Shown: piece after piece, positions 1-5,417 of the stretch | Position numbering within the stretch: the stretch's first letter is position 1 | Layout: every line of letters starts with the position of its first letter | Assembly (NCBI GenBank): GCA_019243595.1 | Contig: JAFAUA010000311.1 | Location: forward strand, 1-12,056 | DNA length: 12,056 nt | Origin: Acidimicrobiia bacterium | Lineage (GTDB): Bacteria > Actinomycetota > Acidimicrobiia > Acidimicrobiales > AC-14 | Direction: 5' to 3' | Notes under the pieces: model-generated | The model's input: the letters and a program-made list of their open reading frames with translations, nothing else | Databases searched by the model: none | What the model was told of the DNA's origin: nothing | Made by a program: the position numbers and the translations under genes

Positions 1-736
1 ACTGCAGCTGGATCAGCAACTCGTTGACGACCCCGGAAATGCCCTCACGATTCGTCGACGCGCCCATGCCGGTACGCGCCGCGCCGATGGCGTCGATCTC
101 CTCGATGAACCCGATGGCGCCACCCTCACGCCGAGCCGCCTTGCGCAAGGCCTTGAAGTAGGAGCGGATCTTGCGGTTGGTCTGGCCGTAGTACATCGAC
201 TGGAACGCCGATGACGACACGAACAGGAACGGCACGCCCGCTTCCTTGGCCCTGGCCTTGGCCATGTAGGTCTTGCCCGTACCCGGCGGCCCCTCGAACA
301 GGATCGCCCGACGCGCAGTGCCACCCATGCGCTCGCGGAAGGTCTTGAAGGCGAGGAAGAGGTTGAGCGTCTTGACGACTTCGTCGACGACGACCCCGGC
401 GCCCTTCACGTCGGCCAGAGACACGTCGATCTCCGCGGCCCGGTAGACGACATGCGGACTACGCCCGGCGCCGAGCATCGGCAGCACGACCACGCTGCCG
501 AGCAGCACGACGAGCACGATCGCCGGCAGGTAGTCGGCCATGAACGACGGGAGGTGGGGCCAACCCAGAGAGACCGCCTGACCGTTGAGCATGCGCAGCC
601 CGATGGAGATCGCCACGACGGCGAGCACGATCAGCACGCGGCGCAGCCGCACCTGACGGGACCGCTCGCGAGCAGCAGCCACGTCGGCCATGGCGTGGCC
701 CAGGACGGTTGCCTGGCCGAGGGCGCTGGTCTCCAT
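1..736 (-). CDS. Membrane-anchored FtsH-like AAA+ ATPase, N-terminal part (partial)
   Basis: The frame opens at ATG 736 and runs off the left edge (245 codons visible). A GGAG motif 8 bases upstream supports the start. Two hydrophobic segments lie at about residues 34-49 and 70-88, with a loop of about 20 residues between them. An AAA+ module follows. Walker A is GPPGTGKT at residues 149-156, an aromatic MYYG pore-loop-like motif is at about 181-184, and Walker B reads FIEEID at 210-215. Two membrane helices before an AAA+ domain is the FtsH arrangement, but the loop is much shorter than the FtsH periplasmic domain. The first Walker B acid is Glu, not the usual Asp, while the catalytic Glu (213) is kept. 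Whether an M41 zinc protease domain follows lies outside the window, so membrane protease and stand-alone remodelling ATPase are both possible. It is divergent from the small membrane protein at 831. Confidence 0.85.
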   Translation of the reverse strand, partial: METSALGQATVLGHAMADVAAARERSRQVRLRRVLIVLAVVAISIGLRMLNGQAVSLGWPHLPSFMADYLPAIVLVVLLGSVVVLPMLGAGRSPHVVYRAAEIDVSLADVKGAGVVVDEVVKTLNLFLAFKTFRERMGGTARRAILFEGPPGTGKTYMAKARAKEAGVPFLFVSSSAFQSMYYGQTNRKIRSYFKALRKAARREGGAIGFIEEIDAIGAARTGMGASTNREGISGVVNELLIQLQ

Positions 737-773
737 TTTCACGCTCCGTGATCGCTTGCTGTGGATCAGAATA
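734..773 (-). promoter_or_regulatory. Candidate promoter and RBS of the AAA+ ATPase gene
   Basis: On the minus strand a -10-like TATTCT lies at 773-768. It would start transcription near 761 and give a leader of about 25 bases that contains GGAG before ATG 736. No good -35 is visible; the expected position falls inside the inverted repeat at 783-802. Confidence 0.45.
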
Positions 774-782
774 CTGAGGGTG

Positions 783-802
783 TTCGCCACTAGCTAGGCG
801 AA
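783..802. repeat. Inverted repeat TTCGCC-N8-GGCGAA between divergent genes
   Basis: Perfect 6-base arms (783-788 and 797-802) flank an 8-base spacer holding TAGCTA. The dyad sits where the -35 regions of both divergent promoters would fall, as expected for an operator of a dimeric regulator. No regulator gene is in the window, so the assignment is positional only. Confidence 0.4.
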
Positions 803-817
803 TCCCTGTGCCCGGCC

Positions 818-831
818 TACCCTCTGCAGGA
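818..831 (+). promoter_or_regulatory. Candidate leaderless -10 box of the small membrane protein
   Basis: TACCCT at 818-823 is followed by 7 bases and then ATG 831. This is the spacing expected if transcription begins at the start codon. No clear Shine-Dalgarno is present. Confidence 0.4.
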
Positions 832-1136
832 TGGAGGTCGATCTGCACAGTCCGCGGGTGATGCAGGGCATTGCCGCCGCTGTGGTGCTTCTCGGATTCG
901 TGGCCGATTTCCGCGTCGTCGTGGTGGTGGCGTTGCTCGGGGTGTTGGCGACGTTTGTCCTCGTCGAGCAGATGCACCGAATGACGTGGGCGACCGAGGC
1001 CGGGCTGCTCGTCCTCTCGGCGATCCTGTTCCTCGCCGGCCACTCGGGGTTCGCGTGGCTACTGGCGATGATCGCCGCCGGCGTGGCCGCGCTCGCGGCG
1101 GCAGCCGACATCTGGATCGCGCCCGACCGCGCTTAG
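831..1136 (+). CDS. Small multi-span membrane protein, possibly DUF4395-like
   Basis: A 101-aa protein that is almost entirely hydrophobic. There are likely membrane segments at about residues 11-26, 27-45, 55-70 and 72-93, with short polar links, and no signal-peptide cleavage site is evident. The N-terminus (VDLHSPRVMQGIA) resembles the start of DUF4395 membrane proteins of actinobacteria, but the protein is shorter than is usual for that family and the match is from memory. No catalytic or metal-binding motif is visible. It is divergent from the AAA+ gene across a shared 94-base region and ends 16 bases before the convergent rmlC-like gene. The strongly hydrophobic composition and high GC3 support a real gene; the minus-strand frames over the same bases are low-complexity shadows. 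Function unknown. Confidence 0.7.
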   Translation: MEVDLHSPRVMQGIAAAVVLLGFVADFRVVVVVALLGVLATFVLVEQMHRMTWATEAGLLVLSAILFLAGHSGFAWLLAMIAAGVAALAAAADIWIAPDRA

Positions 1137-1152
1137 AGGTGCTCGGCAGTTC

Positions 1153-1704
1153 TTAGGTGCGGAGCCCGAAGTAGGGACGGCGTCCGGCCGGGAGGTCCTT
1201 GCGGCTGGGGTTCGTCTGGTCCCGCTTGGAGACAACCGGATCGGTGAGCTGCCAGTCGGCGCCAATCTCGGGGTCGTCCCACGCCACACCGAGCTCGTCG
1301 TCGGGGTTGTAGTACTGGTCGACGAGATAGGTGATCGTCAGGTCGGTGAGGGCCGCGAAGCCGTGGGCCACGCCGGGCGGGATGAACACACCGAGCTCGT
1401 TCTCGTCGCCGATCACGACGGTGTACGTGGCGCCCTCAGTTGGCGAACCGTCACGCAGGTCGTGCAGGACCACGAGGGCGCGACCGCGCGGGACGTACCA
1501 GTAGTCGGCCTGGTGCAGGTGGTAGTGCAGGCCGACCAGAGCCCCGGCCTGCTTGTCGGAACGGTTGCCCTGCAGCATCTCACGGCCGTGCGGGAACCAC
1601 GATCTCCGATACGACTCGACGAAGCGGCCGCGCTCGTCGCCGTGGGAGTCGGGCTCGACGAGCACGACGCCAGTGATCACATCGGATTCGGTAACGGTGG
1701 CCAT
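1153..1704 (-). CDS. dTDP-4-dehydrorhamnose 3,5-epimerase family protein (RmlC-like cupin)
   Basis: A 183-aa cupin of the size and layout of RmlC/RfbC, which epimerises C3 and C5 of dTDP-4-keto-6-deoxyglucose in dTDP-sugar synthesis. Visible landmarks are F28-x-E30-x-Y32, GLHYH with the catalytic-His equivalent at H60, DLRDGSPT at 82-89, FIPPGVAHGF at 107-116, YYNPDDELGVAWDDP at 131-145 and GADW at 148-151. The Lys that normally follows the active-site His (K72 in Salmonella RmlC) is replaced in a QADYWYVP stretch, and the Arg of RGLH is Val. Substrate and activity may therefore differ from true RmlC. ATG 1704 is chosen because the fold begins there; a longer frame to 1824 overlaps the flavin reductase. 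AAAGGA lies 11 bases upstream. The gap to the flavin reductase stop is 16 bases, so they are probably co-transcribed. No other dTDP-sugar gene is in the window. Confidence 0.85.
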   Translation of the reverse strand: MATVTESDVITGVVLVEPDSHGDERGRFVESYRRSWFPHGREMLQGNRSDKQAGALVGLHYHLHQADYWYVPRGRALVVLHDLRDGSPTEGATYTVVIGDENELGVFIPPGVAHGFAALTDLTITYLVDQYYNPDDELGVAWDDPEIGADWQLTDPVVSKRDQTNPSRKDLPAGRRPYFGLRT

Positions 1705-1720
1705 GTTGTCTGGAGTCCTT

Positions 1721-2254
1721 TTACGCATCGAAGCGGCCGTAGCCGCCGCGGAAGAACAGCAGCGGCCTGCCTTCCTGGTTGATGTCGAGGTCGTGCACCC
1801 GACCAACGACGATGACGTGGTCACCGGCCTCGTGCTCGGCCTCGATCATGCAGTCGAGAAAGCCGAGGACGTCGGCGATCACCGGCGCGCCGGTCGCCAC
1901 CTTCGAGTAGCCGACGCCGGCGAACTTGTCGGCCCCGCTGCGCGCGAACAGCCGCGAAAGCTCCTCCTGGTGCTCGCCCAGGATGTTTACACAGAAGTGG
2001 CCCGCCGCCTTGATGTGGGGCCATGTCGTTGACGAATGCGCCGCGCAGAACGACACGAGCGGAGGGTCCAGCGAAACCGACGTGAACGAGTTGGCTGCCA
2101 GCCCGTACGGCTTGCCGTCGTGCTCGGCGGTGATAATGGTGACGCCGGTGGCGTAGTGACCGAGGACGCTGCGGAAGTGCGCCGCCTCGATCGTGGGTGA
2201 CGGCGGGGTCTCGTCTTGCGCGTCAGGACCGAGGTCGTCTTCGAATTCGGGCAC
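1721..2254 (-). CDS. Flavin reductase-domain protein (HsaB/HpaC-like FMN-binding fold)
   Basis: A 177-aa protein of the flavin reductase family, which supplies reduced FMN or FAD to a partner two-component monooxygenase or binds flavin for its own reaction. Family landmarks are HFRSVLGHYATGVTIIT at 26-42, GLAANSFTSVSLDPPLVSF at about 51-69, FCVNIL at about 87-92, DKFAGV near 109-114, GDHVIVVGRV near 143-152 and the C-terminal PLLFFRGGY. The pattern closely resembles HsaB of steroid-degrading actinobacteria. The first 25 residues are acidic and probably disordered. The start is GTG 2254 with no Shine-Dalgarno, but TAGCGT lies 8 bases upstream (2268-2263), which suggests a leaderless transcript. 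The partner monooxygenase is not in the window, so the substrate is unknown. The stop lies 16 bases before the rmlC-like gene. Confidence 0.88.
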   Translation of the reverse strand: MPEFEDDLGPDAQDETPPSPTIEAAHFRSVLGHYATGVTIITAEHDGKPYGLAANSFTSVSLDPPLVSFCAAHSSTTWPHIKAAGHFCVNILGEHQEELSRLFARSGADKFAGVGYSKVATGAPVIADVLGFLDCMIEAEHEAGDHVIVVGRVHDLDINQEGRPLLFFRGGYGRFDA

Positions 2255-2268
2255 GGGTAAAGACGCTA
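2252..2268 (-). promoter_or_regulatory. Candidate leaderless -10 box of the flavin reductase
   Basis: On the minus strand TAGCGT (2268-2263) is followed by 8 bases and GTG 2254. It lies in the 24-base gap after the MBL hydrolase stop, so the flavin reductase and rmlC-like genes may be transcribed separately from the MBL gene. Confidence 0.35.
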
Positions 2269-2278
2269 GGGCGCTGGC

Positions 2279-3115
2279 TCAGGGCCGTTCAAAGGAGACG
2301 GTCGTCCCCTCGGACGCGCTGAGAACCTCGCCGATGCCCGCTTTCGCACCGTTGGCCTGGGCTCGCTCGAGGAGAGCGTCGAGCTTGTCGTCGCTGTGGG
2401 CCGGGTCGTGGTGGAACAGCGCCAGCCGCCGCGCACCCGCCTCCTTGGCGACGAGCACCGCGTAGTCGACCGTGCAGTGGCCCCAGTGCGACTTCTGCTC
2501 CCAGTCGTCGTCGGTGTACTGCGCGTCGTGGATGAGGAGGTCGACGCCGTCGGCGATCTCGAGCACCGACTCGGGAACACTGGCCAGATCCCGGGGCGCC
2601 TGATGGTCGCTGATGTAGCCGACGCTGAAGCCGTCCCAGTCGACGCGGTACCCGTTGGTCGGGCCGAGGTGGGGCACGAGTCGCGACACGACCCTTGCCC
2701 TGCCGACCTTGAACTCCTCGTCGTTGACGTCGTGGAAGCGGATGTCACCACGCAGATCAGTGGGACGAATCGGGAAGTACGGCGGCTGCATGAACTTGCA
2801 GAGCGCGTCCTCGATGTTGGTCGCGTTGTCGGGCGTGGGTCCGTAGATGTCGAACGTGGCGCCGGGCCGGTCGATCGGGACGAAGAACGGGAGCCCCTGC
2901 ACGTGGTCCCAGTGCAGGTGGGTGACGAGTGCGGTGCCGTGGAACGAGCCGTCCTGCGGCAGCTTCTGGCCCCAGAAGCGAAGGCCCGTACCGATGTCGA
3001 AGACGATCGGGTCCTCGCCGGGGACCTCGAGCGCCACACACGCGGTATTGGCGCCGTAGCGCCGGTTGGCATCGCACGGGCACGGGGTCGAACCCCGTAC
3101 GCCGTAGAACGTCAC
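2279..3115 (-). CDS. MBL-fold metallo-hydrolase (phosphodiesterase-like group)
   Basis: A 278-aa metallo-beta-lactamase-fold hydrolase expected to bind two metal ions in the cytoplasm. It opens with GVRGSTPCP (5-13), then FDIGTGL (39-45), the core motif THLHWDH (H66, H68, D70, H71), a probable third-shell His in VPHLGPTNGYR (H149), SDHQ (D170, H171), HDAQYTDDD (D197) and FHHDP (H235/H236). The GVRGSTP start and LFHHDP end recall MBL proteins related to cyclic-nucleotide phosphodiesterases and RNase Z. No substrate can be named from sequence. GTG 3115 is the only acceptable in-frame start before a stop at 3154-3152. GAAGGGG lies about 13 bases upstream, and a -10-like TAACCT at 3154-3149 would give a leader of about 26 bases. 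It is divergent from the selenoprotein cassette. Confidence 0.87.
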   Translation of the reverse strand: MTFYGVRGSTPCPCDANRRYGANTACVALEVPGEDPIVFDIGTGLRFWGQKLPQDGSFHGTALVTHLHWDHVQGLPFFVPIDRPGATFDIYGPTPDNATNIEDALCKFMQPPYFPIRPTDLRGDIRFHDVNDEEFKVGRARVVSRLVPHLGPTNGYRVDWDGFSVGYISDHQAPRDLASVPESVLEIADGVDLLIHDAQYTDDDWEQKSHWGHCTVDYAVLVAKEAGARRLALFHHDPAHSDDKLDALLERAQANGAKAGIGEVLSASEGTTVSFERP

Positions 3116-3171
3116 ATTCAGCAGAGCGCCCCCCTTCGCGCTGGGGTCAGGTTATGCGCAATGCTTTCCCA
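3116..3171. promoter_or_regulatory. Divergent promoter region of MBL gene and selenoprotein cassette
   Basis: A 56-base region between two divergent starts. Minus strand: TAACCT at 3154-3149 is a plausible -10. Plus strand: AATGCT at 3160-3165 lies 6 bases before ATG 3172 and could be a leaderless -10, but it matches TANNNT imperfectly. Short dyads AGCGC/GCGCT (3125-3129, 3138-3142) and CCCC/GGGG lie in the middle. All assignments are by pattern only. Confidence 0.35.
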
Positions 3172-4041
3172 ATGGAGCCTTCCGAGACACGGGTCACAGC
3201 CAACGGCCTCGACTTTGCCCTGTTGGAAATGGGCAATGGTCCCCTTGCGCTCTGTTTGCACGGGTTCCCAGATTCGCCATGGACGTGGCGACACCTGCTT
3301 CCGGCCCTCGCCGACGCCGGCTTCCGTGCGGTCGCCCCGTACATGCGGGGCTACGCCCCCACCGCGATCCCGTCCGATGCCAACTACTACCCGGCGGCGC
3401 TTTCGTCGGATGCCTGCGCCCTGCACGAGGCGCTCGGCGGCGACGGCGACGCCGTGCTCATCGGCCATGACTGGGGTGCGGCCGGCGTGTGGGGGGCGAC
3501 GGCCGACCCGCAGCGCTGGCGGCGGATCGTCACCATGTCGGTGCCCCACCTGAGCGCCATCGCCGGGCTGCTGGGTTCGTACGCCCAGCTGAAGCGGTCC
3601 TTCTACATCTGGTTCTTCCAACTGCCGATCGCCGACGGCGTGGTGGCCGCCGACGACCTGGCGTTCATCGACGGGCTCTGGAGCGACTGGGTCGGGTCGG
3701 GCTACGACGCCAAGGAGGACCTGGCGCACGTGAAGGACTGCCTGCGCCAGCCCGAAAACCTGGCCGCCGCCATCGGCTATTACCGGGACACGTTCGGCTT
3801 CAAGCCGCCCGCTCCTGAGCACGAGCGCTTCGTGGCCGCGGCCGGTTCGCTGACGCCGATGCCGACGCTCTACCTGCACGGCAGTGCCGACAACGCACTG
3901 GGCATCGAGCTCGTGCAGGGTCTCGACCAGTTTCTCGCCGAGGGGTCCGACGTCACCGTGTTCGAGGGCCTCAACCACTTCCTGCACCTCGAGGATCCAG
4001 CCGCCGTCAACAAGCGCATCCTGGAGTTCGTTAAGGGATGA
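3172..4041 (+). CDS. Alpha/beta hydrolase, epoxide hydrolase type (Asp nucleophile)
   Basis: A 289-aa alpha/beta hydrolase. HGFPDSPWTW at 30-39 is the HGxP oxyanion-hole region, RGYAPT is at 59-64, and the nucleophile elbow GHDWGA (98-103) carries Asp 100. The acid is D240 in HGSADNALG and the base is H269 in LNHFLHLEDP. An Asp nucleophile indicates an epoxide hydrolase or haloalkane dehalogenase rather than an esterase. The cap region has FYIWFFQLP (144-152) and a Tyr pair (YYRD, 203-206), where epoxide hydrolases place ring-opening tyrosines. ATG 3172 is preferred; in-frame ATG 3154 would add MRNAFP and is preceded by a weak GGGG. It is the first gene of the cassette and its TGA overlaps the next ATG (ATGA at 4038-4041). 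The real substrate may relate to the downstream selenoprotein. Confidence 0.87.
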   Translation: MEPSETRVTANGLDFALLEMGNGPLALCLHGFPDSPWTWRHLLPALADAGFRAVAPYMRGYAPTAIPSDANYYPAALSSDACALHEALGGDGDAVLIGHDWGAAGVWGATADPQRWRRIVTMSVPHLSAIAGLLGSYAQLKRSFYIWFFQLPIADGVVAADDLAFIDGLWSDWVGSGYDAKEDLAHVKDCLRQPENLAAAIGYYRDTFGFKPPAPEHERFVAAAGSLTPMPTLYLHGSADNALGIELVQGLDQFLAEGSDVTVFEGLNHFLHLEDPAAVNKRILEFVKG

Positions 4042-5417
4042 CAGAGCCGGGGGTCGTCGCCGTCGTCAAGCGCGACTGCCCCACATGCGCGCTGATCGAG
4101 CCGGTGCTGCAGGACCTGGTGGCGCGCGGCGTCGTGTCGACCGTGCATCGCGAGGATGACGACGACGGCCTCGAGGCGAGTTGGCACCTCGGGATCGAGA
4201 CCGTGCCCACGTTGATCCGCGGCGACGAGCGCATCGTCGGCTGGAGCCGCTCGCAGTGGGAGGAGTTCACCGGCGTCTCTGGGCTTGGTGACGGACTTCC
4301 CGATTACCAGCCCGGTTGCGGGTCGAGGACGGCGGAGCCCGGCCTGGCGGACGAGCTTGCGGTGCGCTTCAACGGGTCGACGCTGCGGTCCCGGCGCGTC
4401 GAGCTGGCCGAGCTCGAGGATGAAGCCGAGGCCTTGTTTGACCGCGGCTGGACCGACGGGCTGCCGGTGGTCGCGCCGACCGAGGCGAGGGTGCTGCGCA
4501 TGCTGAGCGGTACCTCACGTGCTCCGGACGAGATTGTCGCCGTGGTGCCTCCCGATCTCGTCGAGTGCACGGTCGAGAAGGTGGCGGTGAACGCAGTGAT
4601 GGCGGGCTGCCGTCCCGAGTACCTGCCGGTCGTGCTGACCGCCGTCGAAGCGGCGTGCACGGAGACGTTCAACATCCACGGCCTGCTGGCGACGACCTAC
4701 TTCTCGGGCCCGGTCGTGGTCGTCAACGGACCGATCGCGCGCGCCATCGGCATGAACTCGGGCGTCAACGTCCTGGGCCAGGGCAACCGGGCCAATGCCA
4801 CCATCGGCCGGGCCCTGCAGCTCGTGATCCGCAACGTCGGCGGCGGGCGGCCAGGCGGCGTCGACCGGGCCACGCTCGGCAACCCCGGCAAGTACACGTT
4901 CTGCTATGCCGAGGACGAAGAGGGGTCACCGTGGGAACCGCTGTCGGTCGAGCGCGGCCTTGCTGCCGACGCATCGGCGGTGACGCTGTTCGCCGGTGAG
5001 GGGCCGCGTGGGATCGTCGACCAGGCGTCCCGCACCCCGGACTCCCTGGCCCGCTCGTTCGCGGGTGCCCTACGCACGGTCGCGCATCCCAAGCTGCCGA
5101 TGGCATTCGACGCGCTCGTGGTGGTCGCGCCCGAACACGCGCGGGTGTTCCGTGAGGGCGGGTGGTCGAAGTCGCGTCTGCGTGAGGAGCTGACGGCGCT
5201 GCTCACGATCGACGGCGGCGAACTGGTGCGCGGCGCCGGCGGGTGCGACGAAGGGATCCCCGAGGCATTGGGAAGCGCGTCGTGGCCCAAGTTCCGCCCC
5301 GACGGTCTGCTCTTCGTGCACGCGGGCGGCACGGCCGGCATGTTCTCGGCCATCATCGGGGGCTGGATCAACGGCGAGACCGGGAGTCAGCCGGTGACGC
5401 AGGAGGTGAAGGGATGA
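4038..5417 (+). CDS. Two-domain protein: CPTC thioredoxin-like domain plus uncharacterised region
   Basis: A 459-aa protein. Residues 1-80 look like a glutaredoxin/thioredoxin fold: strand VVAVVKRD, then CPTC (C14, C17), then the cis-Pro signature VPT (56-58). A linker with PGCG (C94) follows. Residues 118-459 form one long region that I cannot assign to a characterised enzyme. It has FDRGWTDGLPVVAPT (134-148), ECTVEKVAVNAVMAGC (176-191), VVVVNGPIARAIGMNSG (226-242), LGQGNRANATIGRAL (246-260), CYAEDEE (289-295) and a Gly-rich end HAGGTAGMF (428-436). Proteins with the GWTDGLPVV motif are, as I recall, often encoded beside UGSC proteins. The start overlaps the hydrolase stop (ATGA) and the stop overlaps the selenoprotein start (ATGA), so the three are probably co-translated. 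The CPTC pair is a candidate reductant for the neighbouring selenocysteine (inference). No signal peptide or membrane segment; probably cytoplasmic. Confidence 0.82.
   Translation: MTEPGVVAVVKRDCPTCALIEPVLQDLVARGVVSTVHREDDDDGLEASWHLGIETVPTLIRGDERIVGWSRSQWEEFTGVSGLGDGLPDYQPGCGSRTAEPGLADELAVRFNGSTLRSRRVELAELEDEAEALFDRGWTDGLPVVAPTEARVLRMLSGTSRAPDEIVAVVPPDLVECTVEKVAVNAVMAGCRPEYLPVVLTAVEAACTETFNIHGLLATTYFSGPVVVVNGPIARAIGMNSGVNVLGQGNRANATIGRALQLVIRNVGGGRPGGVDRATLGNPGKYTFCYAEDEEGSPWEPLSVERGLAADASAVTLFAGEGPRGIVDQASRTPDSLARSFAGALRTVAHPKLPMAFDALVVVAPEHARVFREGGWSKSRLREELTALLTIDGGELVRGAGGCDEGIPEALGSASWPKFRPDGLLFVHAGGTAGMFSAIIGGWINGETGSQPVTQEVKG
5401..5416 (+). promoter_or_regulatory. Consensus ribosome binding site deciding the selenoprotein start
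   Basis: AGGAGG at 5401-5406, inside the end of the upstream gene, is followed by 7 bases and ATG 5414. It is the strongest Shine-Dalgarno in the window and fixes the start of the UGSC protein. Confidence 0.8.

Noticed and set aside
459..1043. A 194-codon minus-strand frame
   Set aside because: It covers the small membrane protein and the AAA+ start in wrong frames and is rich in Arg, His and Gly without motifs.
1153..1824. A longer start for the rmlC-like gene at 1824
   Set aside because: The extra 40 residues overlap the flavin reductase out of frame and are Ser/Arg-rich. The conserved cupin starts at ATG 1704.
2396..3553. A 385-codon open frame on the plus strand
   Set aside because: Shadow of the MBL hydrolase on the other strand, running into a wrong frame of the alpha/beta hydrolase.
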